A stretch of 64,000 nt of DNA from NCBI GenBank assembly GCA_037447655.1, contig JBBHKE010003299.1, forward strand, positions 1-64,000, in the 5' to 3' direction. Below are positions 44,074-56,309 of this stretch, in pieces (within the stretch, counting starts at the first letter, position 1; every line of letters begins with the position of its first letter). A model generated the notes under the pieces. It made no database searches, had not been told where the DNA came from, and was given only the letters and a program-made list of their open reading frames with translations. This stretch comes from Zygnema cylindricum. Lineage: Eukaryota > Streptophyta > Zygnematophyceae > Zygnematales > Zygnemataceae. The translations under genes and the position numbers were made by a program.

Positions 44074-45109
44074 CTCCCGAGATGATTTTAGACCCCAGTA
44101 AATTTTATCAGCAGATACTTTTTGTTTTATCTAATAAATGCCCTAATGAACACCTTTTGTTTGTCAAGCAAAAGAAAGTAAACTTTGTTACAAAACTTGT
44201 AACGGGAAAACCATCGGGGTACAAAATGGGCTGGAGAAACGGGACTGAATGCATGTGCTTGTTCGCCAACGCTCTAGTGTTAAAAAATACTGGAACGGTA
44301 TAGCACATTTGCTCAACAGGGAACACCAGTTCAGATCTATTCAATATTTGAACGTAATCCCGAAAAGTTGCAGTCCATTTCATTGGCCAAAATTTGGCGC
44401 TGATTCCGCTCGTAGTTTGCTTTACGGCACGCGACCGTTGAAACCGAAACCAAAAACAGATTCAAACGGGCCGTACATTTGAACTTTGATTTGTACTTTA
44501 GTGCTACTGTAGCTACATGGCAATCTCACAGAGGAAGATCTACTGTATTGTTCGGGTTCTGTTTTTTTTCGCGGAATTCAAAGTTTCAAACTTGAAAAGC
44601 TCTCATGCAGTAGCCACGTGACGTCAACTTCTGGTTAACGAACCTAATTTAAAAGACTTCCGAACCGGCCCGATTGCAGGCCGAGCTGAAACTGGATTAC
44701 TGGATTACTAGAAAGCTACTTCTGAGCCTAATTCAATTTTTCCGAACGTCTGGCAATTCCAAACTTGTCCTTTTCTTGACACGGCAAACGCGGTAATAGT
44801 CGTTGCGATTGTTCCGGGCAGCCTTTGAAACTTTTTGTTGAGCTTCATCCTAGTTCCAAGCTCATGTTGAAATTTGAAATGTCCCAGCAGCTAACCATTT
44901 TATCTCTGTAATGTAATACATAATACCATTCGCCTTTTACTATCTCTCTTACAAACTTTACCCATCGATTTTTTTGACACTTTCACAATCTTTAAGCAAC
45001 CATAGCTGTCCGTCTGGCTTTCTCACCAGCTCCTTTGTATCTGACAATCCACACTTTGTATATTGAAGGATTTAATCATCATAGGGTAAGAAAGTGAGAG
45101 TAAGACAGC
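44074..45109. other. Intergenic DNA upstream of the FPP gene, no gene
   Basis: No coding region recognised. A TATATTGA-type word at 45059-45066 lies about 45 bases upstream of the FPP start and could belong to its promoter. Confidence 0.4.
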
Positions 45110-48100
45110 ATGGCTGGAAGTAGTATTGGACTGGAACAAGAAATGGAACGGCTCGAACTTGGGAATCTTTCAGTTAAACTGAATGGACAAAGTTCTCCTG
45201 GTGACAGTTCCGTTGAGTCCCCACCAGGTGGTACGGAAACAGCAGCTTTACGACATATGAAAGTTGCAGAAGCAGCTGTAACAGGTAAAGAAAGTGTTGA
45301 AACAATACAAATGTTAGTAAAACACATTGGAATATAAAGCCTTATGCTTAATGCTTATTTTTTATTTTTGAATTCCTGCTGAAATATAATATATATATCT
45401 ATCTGTTCTCTGTTCTTTATGGAGAGACTCCATAAAGAACTCGTGAATACTCATTAGGCGGACATTGACATTAGCAGACGGAGTAGAGGATGTCTAACAA
45501 CCACTGGGAAAAGGGAAAAGAGGGGAGAGAGGAGGGAGAGAGAGATGTCACTGGAAAAGAAGATGCGAAGCTCTTGCTTTATGCAATGTTTGTTTCATTA
45601 TTTGATTTAATTTTGTGACTTCATTCTTTGACGGTATTATTTGTTTAGTTCCTTGACTTCATCTTTGTTTCATTCTTTTCTTTTTCTTTCTTTGACTTGA
45701 TGCAGGTTGGGAGAAAGCAACAGCAGAATCGACGGCTCTGAAAGTGCAGCTGGAGGTGGCATTGCAGGAGAAGGAAGTTTCAGACAGGAAAGCGGCAAAG
45801 CTTGATTCTGCACTCAAAGTACGAAATTCAAACCGTATCTCAAACTCGTGTCATAAAAACTTATCAAAACGTTTTATGAGATTGCATCATAAAGGCGTAC
45901 GTATAAAAACTTATCATAAATTCTGTAGATCAAAGAGCTTTGAATTGTTACACGTCATGAAGGAGTATTTGGTCTGTTTGAGGATCTGTGTCTCCTGTTT
46001 GTGGACATCTGACAGGAGTTAGTTCAAACGGCTGGAGATTTTTTGCAGGAACTGGCTAATTTTTTTTTGCTGCATCCTTGACTGCTCTTTTTCGTTATAC
46101 TATCTGTTACTAGCTCACAAAACTGTATTTGCAAGTTTCTTGTGCCTAACGCCTCTTCCCTCCCTATATGATGACAGTTTTTACATTTTTGATATTCTTA
46201 TACGAACCTTTTTGTATGCTGCTGTTTATTGTTTCTGAACCTGTTAAAATACAATCTGTTTTCTGTAGGAATCAATCCGTGAGCTTCGCCGTGTCCGTGA
46301 GGAACAAACCCGACGAATACAGGATGCTTTAGAAGAAAGAACCAAAGAATGGGAAATTCAAAAGGCTCAGCAAGTATCTCGTTTTGAAGAGCAAGAAAAA
46401 GATTTGAAAGAAATGCAAGCAGAAATGGACGCTATGGTGGTTGTATTAGAAGATAGAGCCTTAATTATCCAAGATTTGGAGAAAGAGACAAGTCGTTTGA
46501 ATGCACATTTAAATGAGGTGGAGAAAGTCAAAGATCAACTAGAGGAGGAGCTTTTGAAGTCAAAGAAAATGATCATGGAATGGCAACTAGAAGTAAGAGA
46601 TTCTGCCAAAGATAAGAGAATGGTTGGAGAAACCAAAGCTGAAGGGGAAACAACACTAGGTGATAGAGAGGACAGGGCATCAATGGAGGCCGAAAGAGTT
46701 ACGGAAGTAGGTTGTGATGATTCTTTGTGCATTAATTGCAAGAAGCTAGAAACAAAATTGTTAAGTACAGAACAGAAATTAGAGGAGATTTACATTGAGA
46801 AGAAACATTGCGAAGAAGCTATTGGTTTACTTGAAAGTGAGTTATTGAGGATGAGTAGTCGCTTAACCGGAGCTGAAAACAAGTCTGTTGCAGCTTCAAG
46901 AGAGGCAATCCTAATTAAAGAAGAGTTGGATTTAACAAAAAGGGAGATGAATCGGCTTGTTTCAGAAGTTCGTGAACTTCGTACAAAAAGCAAAACAGGA
47001 AAAGGTAAATCAGAGACAGCTTCAACTTTGTCAGAGGTACCGGGCAAACTAAAGGAGATTACAGAGAAGTTGAACCTGCAAATGGTTACAGAAAACCAAA
47101 AAAAACAGGATTCTGTAAAACAGGGAAAAAGTCATGAGAAAGTTGCTGATGATGAAAACAGAGCTCCGGTAGTAGAAAATGATAATGGTGCTTATGAACT
47201 GAATATGGCTTTGGTTACTGCTAATAGTGCTATAGCAAAGCTTTCTAAAGAGTTGGCGGATTCTAAACAGGAGACAGCAAATGTTGACGAAGAACTTGCA
47301 GCTGTCGAAGAAATGGTCGGTCAGTTATCGGAAGGACTTGCAGAGAGACAAAGTCTTCGAATGGAGCTCGGAGAAGCACATGAAAAAATAGAGGAACTTT
47401 CAGACGAACTTTCTGCTTGGAGAAAACAAACACAAGGTTTACAGAATGAGTTAGAGTCAGCTCAATCGGCCATTTCATCCCTATCTAAAGAATTGGATGG
47501 TAAGGATGATTTACAAAACGAACTCACGGCTTCAAAACAAAGAATATCCGAACTTTCATTTGAATTGGCGCAGTGGAGAAATGATACAGCGAAGTTAGGG
47601 ACAGAACTTTCCTGGGCCCAAAATAGGGTTTCGGAGCTTATGGGAGCTGGAAATGAGGTTGATGAGTTAAAATCTCAACTGAACGACGCGACTGCAAGAC
47701 TCGCAGATTCAGAAAATTTTCTTTTACTAGCAGAAGCTGATAAAAATGATACAAACCACAATCTCCGACTTTCGCAAACTACACTCACGAAAATTTCAAA
47801 GGAATTAGAGTCATGGAAGAAAAAAGCAATTTCTTATGAAGCTGAGGTGGAGGCGCTTCATAATGGAGACCTTGAGAAGGCAGTGGAGATTGCGGATACA
47901 AGAGAATCTCAAAACAGTAGGGATGGTGAAAGAGAAGGCAGGGAAGGAGGGATGGAAATGCAAATTGGAATCGACAAATTTGATTCGCCGTTTTGGGGAC
48001 TCGAAGAAATGCAGTCGTTTAAGGAGGAAGTCACGGCAGATCTTGAAGCAGCTGCCCAATGGACGGTGGAGTTAGAGAGTAGATTGGAGGAAGAGAAGAA

Positions 48101-50926
48101 TATGAAGGAGAAGATTCAAATGGAGCTCGGGAGACAGAGAGCGGAAAATTCTTCTCTCAATTCAAGATTGGCAGCAGCGACTGAAAGGGCTTCTTTATTG
48201 GAGGCTAGCCTAATGGAGGAAGAACAGAGGTATGTTACTACTTTGGTGAAACTTTGTCTTTTATGTTCATTGTTTTCTATTTTTCTTCTTATTGTATCTG
48301 GGCATTGGCATTTTTTCAGTTCTGTTTTGATCCTTTTAATTTTTGTTTCTGTTCATTTTCTTGGATTTCCTCTTTATTGTGCTCGAAGGCGTTGGTATTT
48401 TTATGACGATTTTGATTTGATCCATTAATCCGTTGATAGAAAATGAAATGAGAAGCATTAAATTGAATGCAGAGCATGTGACATCATGTAGTTCAGTTTT
48501 GCGTATTTGGATGGATATATTATTTCTGATTCTGGAATCTGAATTGTTTTCCCTCTTACGAGGAGGCTTTTCTCTATTTATTCTCCACATTTAAGATTTT
48601 AAAGCTTAGAAGATGCCTGCTGAGTCTCCTTTCCAAATGCCGTTTAGTTTGTTTTATGATCAATGTCTCCTGTATGGGTGACTAAAACAGACAATTAAAT
48701 AGTCAATACTCTTACCTAAAGCTTAGCAGGATTCTTCCAGAATTTGTTTGCTGAGTACCCATTCTAAATTTTGTTTGCTATTGTGTTTTCTCTGTCCATC
48801 TCAAAAGTCAACCAATACCTTGTTATCTTTTCTCATTTAACCTTTTGCATCACTATTTTTACTTCCTTTTAGCTTGTTTCAGAAGTCTTCTTTTAGCATT
48901 TTTGATGTCATATTCTCACGTCTAATTTTTCTCATTGTTGCTAAATTACTAACAGCTTTCTGCCTTTTCTTCTTTTTCTTTTTGCCTGCGGAGTGGATGA
49001 AGTTTGAAGAAACTTGTTTGCTAAAACTTTGTAAATGTCTACTTCTTGCTTGTTTCCGCCTGTTTCTTTTTTTTGTTGGTGAAGTCTTAAAAAACCTTTT
49101 TCTTACAGCTTCTGCCTGATTCATTTTTCTTTCTTTTTTATTTCTTTTCTTTGCTCGCAGAGTGAATGAAGTCCGTAGAAACCTGTTTGGGATGCATAAA
49201 GAAAAACTAACCGCAGAGATGGACCTCGCTCTTGCAAATGCCGCGAAGGCGGAGCTTGGAAACCGATTAGAAACATCGAATAATCAAATTTGTGCTCTTA
49301 TGGCAAAACTAAATGCTTTAGTGGATGATTCTCATTTGGCTCGTGATAGAAGAGAGGCGACAAAGGCATGGCTTCTCGAGGAAGGACTTGACAGGTTTGC
49401 AATTTTTTTAAACCTTTCTTGGTATTCTATCACGAGTTACTGACAACCTTTCTTCATTCAGTTAGTTGTCTACAACCTTTCTTGGTTTTGTTTCTCTGTT
49501 TATGTCAAAGGAATGTGCAATCCAGTAACAAACTTTTCCGGAAATAGCAAACAGTTGTTTTGGAAACATCAAAAAAAATTGGAAATGACCAAAATCGCAA
49601 TGTTCGTGTGCAGTGCCGCCAGCGACACAACTTTTATTGGAGGGAGAGCAACTAAAAAGGTGTGATTTTTTGCTGTATCAATTTTTATGCCTTAATTAAA
49701 TGTTTTTTCTGGTATTTTAGTTCACAGCATTTCACTGTATATCTGTGTGTACTCTACTTATTAAGAGAGTGGGAAAGGTGTTTGTTAATGGATTACAATT
49801 CAATAATTAGTATGCAAACATAGCTTGGACGAACTGTGACCACTATTATTATCATTGTTATTATTATTATTATAATTTTACTATTATTATTATCCTTCTT
49901 TACTAAAATTGTAGATCCCTTTTCAAATTTCAGTTTCAATCCTACTGGCAACCATTATTGTTGTCGTTATTTATTTTTTCCTTCTTTACTCAAACTTTAG
50001 ATCCTGTGTTGAATCGTTTTTTGCAGGATTTCAGCTTCAATACTATTGGAAACCGACATCCTTCTCCCTCAGAGGCATTTCCTTCAACTCCCAACTTTTC
50101 CCATTCTCGACAACCCTCTCGTAGTAATGGAAATTATCCCATGTTGGGAGAAAATTCCATGATAGGACACTCCTCTCCTCTCCCTCCTTATAATGACGCG
50201 AGAATGGAGAGAATGGATAATCGCTTATCTCATTTACCACATGGGAGGAGAAGCAACGGAAGCTCTCCTAGAAATGGAGGAGGGAGAAACTCTCCTGTTC
50301 CTGGTAGTAGAAAGGCAAATGCTTATTATAATTCGCCCCATGGAAGACGATCGTCGCGAAATTTACGGAGATCTCCGTTTGGGCAAACGGAAAACTCAGA
50401 AACGGAGACAGCGGGAATATTATCGGAATCACAGGCAGAGGAAGGAGGGAGAGAGAGAGTGGGAGGGAAGAGAGTAGTCTCCCCATTGGCTGTCGAAATG
50501 CAGTACAACGACTTTGAGAATCAGTACCTTTCTGGAAAAGGAGGGAATTATCATTGTAATGGAGGAAGTGGTATGGAATTGGATGACGATTTGCTTCACG
50601 AATCAAATATGAACAGGGGAGGAGGGACAGGAGTAGGGACAGGAGGAGGAGTAGGAGGAGGAGGAGGTTCATTCCAATCTCCTACTTCTTCTCAGGAGAC
50701 ACTCTCTCCTGCGAATACACCTCCTTCGATTCTTCCACAATCTCCTGGAAATGGGGTTTATGGGTTTAAAAATTCTCCCAAAATGACTTCTTCTCAGCTG
50801 AAATACGGAGAACATAGAGCTCCAGTTCCTACCTTCGGATCCGACGTTTTACTGAGTAGGGTTCAGGGATACGCAGGATTTCTGAGCCGCTCTAAGAGGT
50901 CAAGGGCCGAGGGAGTCCGAAATTGA
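45110..50926 (+). CDS. FPP: Filament-like plant protein (FPP/DUF869 coiled coil), five exons
   Basis: Exons 45110-45284, 45706-45818, 46269-48229, 49161-49394 and 50035-50926; all junction phases match and give 1124 residues. The N-terminal block LRHMKVAEAAVTG joined to WEKATAESTALKVQLE, then DSALKESIRELRRVREEQ, is the signature of the plant-specific FPP/DUF869 family. A CINCKKLETKLLSTEQKLEE segment follows, then about 650 residues of heptad-rich coiled coil (LSKELADSKQE, LSDELSAWRKQ and similar repeats). The last exon is different: a Ser/Pro/Gly/Arg-rich, probably disordered tail with NGGGRNSPVPGS, a Gly run and SRSKRSRAEG at the end. Family members are structural or adaptor proteins, some reported to work with microtubules or vesicle tethering; no enzymatic motif is present. 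The acceptor of exon 5 is ambiguous: AG at 50026 and at 50034 compete, and only the second keeps the long frame. Confidence 0.88.
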
Positions 50927-51805
50927 GCGAGGATAAATGAACATGAGAAAGCCCTTTTGGAGTTTCTTAAGGTTTTTCTAGGGGGTTTTTTTTTTTTTTT
51001 AAAGGCTCGTTTAGTGATTTTTCTAGGGTTTTTTTATGGTTTTTTTAGGGCTTTTTAGGGTTTCAAAGCCTTTTCTCCTGACTTGGAGAATTGTGAGGGA
51101 AACAGTTTTTTTCGCTGGACCTGGAGGAGTATTCGAATTCGGGGAGTTTTCTCTTGACTTGGAGAAAACAGAAAATTGGGTTTTAGTTACCAGGAAATGA
51201 AGTCGATTTTTATGAAATAGTGTGGTTAAATTTTTCTCCTGACTTGGAGAAATCTGAAAGAGACAGTTTTTTTTTTTCTGGACCTGGAGGACTAATCAAA
51301 ATGTAAGTTTTCTCCTGACTTTGGAGAATTCAAAGGATTGGGTTTTAGGGTTCAGGAAACTAATTCGATTTTTATGAATAGTGTGGTTTTTAGTCAACTG
51401 TAAATCATGTCTCTAATGTCATATGTATTCAGTAGAACGGAAACTGTCCAACTCTAATGGACAATACTCCGGGGGAATTCACATAGGAATAATCTTTTCT
51501 TGTTGTTTTCCTTTTTGTGAAATCTTATTCAGCGAGTAATTCGATATGTACAGTTTTTTCTTTGAAATTTGAATTTTTTTGTGGCTACAAATATTTGTTA
51601 TGAATCTGTTATGGATTTTGTTTTGGATTAAGATTTTCGATTAACTAATTGAAATGTTTCTTTTCATTTCTGTCAAGAAATAAATGTTGTGAAAAATCAT
51701 CCCAATGCTTCATATTCAGTTTTTAACTTCCATTATTTGAATTTAAAACAAGTTGGTTTTAAATGTTTTCAAGTATTGACTTGCGCCATGTAAACTTACA
51801 ATCTT
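50927..51805. repeat. FPP 3' flank with repeated TTCTCCTGACTTGGAGAA hairpins
   Basis: The 18-base inverted repeat (TTCTCC/GGAGAA arms) occurs at 51073-51090 and, with small changes, near 51151, 51233 and 51307, about 75-82 bases apart. It alternates with a CTGGACCTGGAGGA segment. The area follows the FPP stop and probably includes its 3' UTR. TTTTAGGG-type runs lie at 50980-51062. The remainder, to 51805, shows nothing else. Confidence 0.65.
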
Positions 51806-52010
51806 GGTCTTTTTAACAAATGGTCCTTTTGACAAATAGTCGTTTTAACAAATGGGCGTTTTACAAGTGGTCGTTGTAATAAATGGTCGTTTTAACAAAT
51901 GGTCGTTTTTCACAAATGGTCGTTTTATCAAATGGTCGTTTTACCAAATGGTCGTTTTAACAAATGATTTCATTTTAACAGGTAGGTCATTTTAACAAAT
52001 AGGCAGGTCA
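51806..52010. repeat. 16-bp minisatellite TGGTCGTTTTAACAAA
   Basis: About ten tandem units, most 16 bp, with single-base variants (TTTTATCAAA, TTTTACCAAA). No coding potential. Confidence 0.88.
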
Positions 52011-52699
52011 CATTCTCAATAATGTTGTTCATTATTTTCGAAAATAATATGATGAGTTTTTTTTTGTCTAAGACAAACCAAGCTCACGGCCAATCACAGA
52101 ACGTGAAAGAAACTCCTTGAGGTAGAATCTTCGCTTAAAAAAAAAAAAAGAGAGATTTTGATCATTAACTAGGAGAAACCACAACCAACATAATACTTGT
52201 CAACAAGAAACATACAACCAACATTCATTCGATCGTTAAACATTTGTACCTAATTAATATTCTCCCCGAAATTTCCACTTTTTTTAAACTACTTTGAGAG
52301 AAATTGGCCAAATTACTAGTGGACGGAAAGAGGGAGGAGAACCTAGTTTATTATGTGTACCCATTGTAGATGAGAGACAAAGTACAAAAACCAAAACTGA
52401 ATGCAAGGTTTGTCTTGTCACATTCCAATACTATAATGAATGATATAAGCCTGGAAATGTCTCTAAAATCTAAGGTGCGTTGAGGAGGTCAAAATAAAGA
52501 TAACCTTCTAAGACAGGTAATCATCATAAAAAGGACAGTTTTAAATGTGGCAAAGGACAAAACCAATGTTTATTACTGGTGTTCCCAGAGTTTGGACTAT
52601 TAAGCCAGTTTTGGCTTGTATTACCGCGACTATAATATGTTCCTAGAGTATTTTAAAAGGGTGGAGAGTAGAGTTTGCGTTAATATTCTTAAACGTCTA
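52011..52699. other. Intergenic, nothing recognised
   Basis: AT-rich DNA with no ORF, RNA gene or transposon ends that I can support. Confidence 0.4.
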
Positions 52700-52896
52700 C
52701 ACGGCCCATTGTTATTAGAGTCAATAATACTAATTTGGTCGCGACTTTTTCTGGCCAAAATTCAAAAACAGTGTTAACAACGCTATTTAAAGGAGTAGAC
52801 TACAATCTGCCACGTTTCCATGCACTGAATTAGTATTGTACATTCTAATTTGCATCAGCACTAATAAAACCCTAACATTAATAACAATGAGGAGTG
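52700..52896. mobile_element. MITE, family N
   Basis: The left end CACGGCCCATTGTTATTAGAG and the diverged right end AATAACAATGAGGAGTG form an inverted repeat. TA precedes the left end, and the right flank has mutated to TT. The interior matches the copies at 31393-31591 and 15175-15385. Confidence 0.6.
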
Positions 52897-53699
52897 TTCT
52901 ATTCGCAATTCCAAGTTAAAATAGGGTTTTTTCCACGCCTTGTGTTGCAAATGTTTTCAAAGTATTGACTTCAACCGTGTAGAAGACTAAATGTCTATGC
53001 TTGAATTCGACTATGTTTAAATAACATTCGATCGTCGTATATTTCATTTTGAGTTGATAGAGATGTAGTCGTCTCAATTCCCAACGTTTCGTCTCTCATA
53101 AAACTCTCGCTGCGCAAATTTCAAAACTCATTAGATGCTTATTGTAAATGTGTTGCCATGTTCATTTTGGGTCGTCAAAAGGGAAAAACCGCAAATACCC
53201 AATATTTACCGCGCTTACGATATACCGAAACCTGATTTTATTGTTCACTAAACACTTAAGATTCCAACCACTCGACAACTTTCTTCGCCCTATGACACTT
53301 ATTGATTTTACGAGTTTCGACACAATCAATTTTTCTTTTCATCCATATTGTTGAAGCAATGAAAATCCAACGGTTCCTAGACAATATAGAGGTAATAGTC
53401 ACTCAAGTATGTTTTAGGACAACAAGGTTTACCGTGGTGTTCTCCCCGATAGTGGATATTGTTGGGTTGATCACACTTCGTGGCCCCTTACCATGACCCT
53501 CCCCATCCTCATCTTCTTCGGTTCACAAACGGGTCTGATTGGCCACCTTAAATGAGATCTCTAACCCTCCATCGTAAACCTCCCCAACCATAACTTTCCC
53601 TCATATTCATTCCCCTCATGATAATACTAAACTAGCCTTAAAAATGCCCGAACACACACGAACCTATGAAAAAACTTATTAGGGGGTAAAAATTAAAAC
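52897..53699. other. Intergenic, nothing recognised
   Basis: No gene. Composition shifts towards more C in the plus strand after about 53480, which may mark the decayed 5' end of the next LINE copy. Confidence 0.35.
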
Positions 53700-55080
53700 G
53701 TAAACACGGATATACATATAGGCATAATAGCAGCATCTACACACCCTATTCCATCACCACCTTGAAGCCAAGAGCCTTCACCTTTCCATGTCGGCCCTTA
53801 TCTTCCCGCTCATCTTGGGGAACAATCTCAAATTTCACCTTCTAACTTTCTTTCACAACGACTCCCATCAAAAGTCCATCTCCTCATCTCCTCAAGTTGA
53901 TCGGTTTATTACGACTTTGCATGCTTCAAACCATACAAAAAAAGGTCAATATCTTGTCTTTTCTCATGTGTGCCTTTCTAACTCGGAGCCCACATTTTAA
54001 CGTAGTTCCAAGACAAAATACAAGTCTATCCAAGGTGCTTTGCCTTGGGTGTGGAAAGTCATTTGCTACGGGTCAATTTAAAAGCATGTTTGATGGCCCA
54101 AATAAGAATTATGGCGCTCGATAATGGACAACCTACTTCAACCTACGTACTCCAACAAAGGTCTTCAAGTGACTGGCAATATGTTAAGGGGAATAAACTT
54201 TCTTATGTGTTACCACTTAGATTACCCTCATCTATGACTATTTACAATTACCCCCCGTCACCTTCGCAAACCTATCCAAACAGCTCTTTCAACTCCCATC
54301 GGCGCATTGGTTGATGATATCACTAATGACCCAGCGTCGCACCTACGATTCATATTTCCACTTTAGGTACGAGTTTTGCCACCTAAAAGGGAGGCTAGTG
54401 CTGCACGTGAGACCAAAGCTTAGTGCCAACGATTATTGAGGGGGGAATGTGAGATGTTGCAACAAGAGCACACAGACCGAGTCATTGGTCTTTTTCTATC
54501 ACCCCCACGTGCCTCCCGCTCCATTATTAAGCCCCACATCTATACTCCAATGAGTGTTTACCTTTGACATTCTGGCAAATTTTCATGGGCTGGTCAATAC
54601 CTTCGACCATTCAACCCATCTTCATCATCGAAAGCAATCGTTGAAGTATTACGTTTGCTACATTCTCTAGCCCTAAATGATATCCTTTCATTCGTTCAGA
54701 TGCATGACCCTCTTGGATCGTTTGACTTGGCATTTACCAAGGCTTCAATTTAATCCCCTCGCCTTGGATCGTTTGACTTGGCATTTACCAAGGCTTCAAT
54801 TTAATCCCCTCGCCTTTCGACAGGTGGCCCAACTAAAATGTTATATGACCTTGTTGAAGATATATTTCCTTTAAAATCCCCATCTTATAGCTTCAATATT
54901 TGGTCGAAAGAGGCTTACGAGATGGCTTAAGGATACATTGTTCATAATGTTATAACGCCTCTCTCTTTTGCATGCCTAGTGGTTGATCTAAAGCTCGTTT
55001 GAGGGATCCAACATATCATCATTAGAGAAGTCTTGCACAATTTAGTGGCTCACGTTATGTATCCAACTCATAAAGTAAGT
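53700..55080 (+). pseudogene. Second, more decayed copy of the RLE-type LINE (finger to start of RT)
   Basis: Matches the LINE at 1890-6060 in order. A finger-like CLGCGKSFATGQFK is near 54045-54085. YLRPFNPSSSSKAIVEVLRLLHS is at about 54600-54665. SPRLSTGGPTKMLYDLVEDIFP is near 54810-54870 (SPRLSAGGPSGTLYEVFRDVLP in the first copy). GIQHIIIREVLHNLVAHV is at about 55005-55055 (GIRHIVVGEVLYRLVARV in the first copy). Stops and frameshifts are numerous, and RT motifs A to C and the endonuclease are missing. A 51-bp direct duplication lies at 54713-54814. Confidence 0.7.
54713..54814 (+). repeat. 51-bp exact tandem duplication in the LINE relic
   Basis: Two adjacent copies beginning TTGGATCGTTTGACTTGGC and ending CCCCTCGCC appear identical by eye. 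A recent local duplication, or an assembly artefact. Confidence 0.88.
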
Positions 55081-55518
55081 TGTTCATGGTCTTTGAGATT
55101 TTTTCAATCTATATCTTTAAGGGGTGTTCCAAAGCCAAACTGGAGGGATAAAAAATGGTGGTAAAATGGTCATTGAAGTTGCAACCGATAACGTAGGTAT
55201 TAAACGGTGTAATATTTCATTATAAATATAAGGCTAATTCCACTAACATGATTGGAAATAACAACAAGACGTGCCACAACGAGAGAAGGAATAACGTCAC
55301 GAGGAATGTGTCTCCGGGCCATCTTGAAAGCAACACTAAACAAAAGATCGAAAACATAAGAAATATATCCCGAAGGATGGAACAAAGTTTGCAAGGGTTG
55401 TAGGTGGTGTGCCTAGGTGCATGCCCATGCTTACATTTGACATTATATACATGCCTAATTTTTTGCTTGCATGTGTGTTTCTTCTTATTTGTGTGGTTAT
55501 GTGTGTGTGCGTGTGAGT
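55081..55518. other. Spacer before the LTR stack, nothing recognised
   Basis: No gene; ends in a short TGTGTGTGCGTGTG run just before LTR A. Confidence 0.35.
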
Positions 55519-56092
55519 TGTAGAAATTATCAGTTTCAGTTTGGTATTTTCCAAGTCTGATTAGTGTTAAATAAAAAGAGAAAAAAAGAAAAGGCAACCT
55601 GCCTCTTACTCCACTCTCAAGTCCCCACACTTGTCGCAGTCACTGAAGACTCGAGAGGGAGTTAGAGTCATGGTTGCATAGTGTTCCAGGTAGACAAGGG
55701 GAGAGGGAGTTACAGTCATGGTTGCGAAGTTCTTCCAGGGATAAAAGGGACAAGCCATTTTAAACTTACAAAAAGGGGCTACCAAAACTTGGATTTGATC
55801 GTGGTACCTACCATCCGTCGCAGTAGTAGGTAGCCGTTAGCTTTGTCCTATAGTCTAAGACCTCTGCTGAGATATAAAGGGTGCAATACCTATTTAAACA
55901 TTGATACGTAGGGAATTATATTTAAAAGAACAAAATTCCGATCATAGATTCTGTTTTACATTAAGTACCGCACGAAACAAATGTATCGCACATTTGTTTT
56001 AACGACTAAAATTAAAAGTCAGTTTGGATTGGAAGGTCATGATGGGAGCCGACATCGCGAAATGGGCACTTTGGCGGTTTTTTGGTCCTAGC
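55519..56092 (+). mobile_element. LTR fragment A, diverged relative of the Copia LTR
   Basis: Starts TGTAGAAATTATCAG and carries in order the landmarks of the Copia LTR read in its own direction: GCAACCTGCCTC, ACTTGTCGCAGTCACTGAAG, GTAGCCGTTAGCT and an AAACAAATGTATCGCACATTTGTTT inverted repeat. It is interrupted by LTR B at 56093 and its 3' part is not in the window. Oldest layer of the stack. Confidence 0.65.
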
Positions 56093-56309
56093 TGTTGAAA
56101 TCACTAGATTTAGGGGGTATTTTCTAGGTTTGAAAAGATTAAAGCACCGACAGTCTGCCTCCACCTTCTCTCTCTAACCCCTATACTTGTTGTAGTCATT
56201 GAAGGTGAGAGAGAGTGGTGGAGCCATGGCTGCCTTAGCGACACAGACAGGTCTATAGAGTGACATAAGTCACACTTAACAAAAAGGTTGAGTCCGACAA
56301 GACTCGAAC

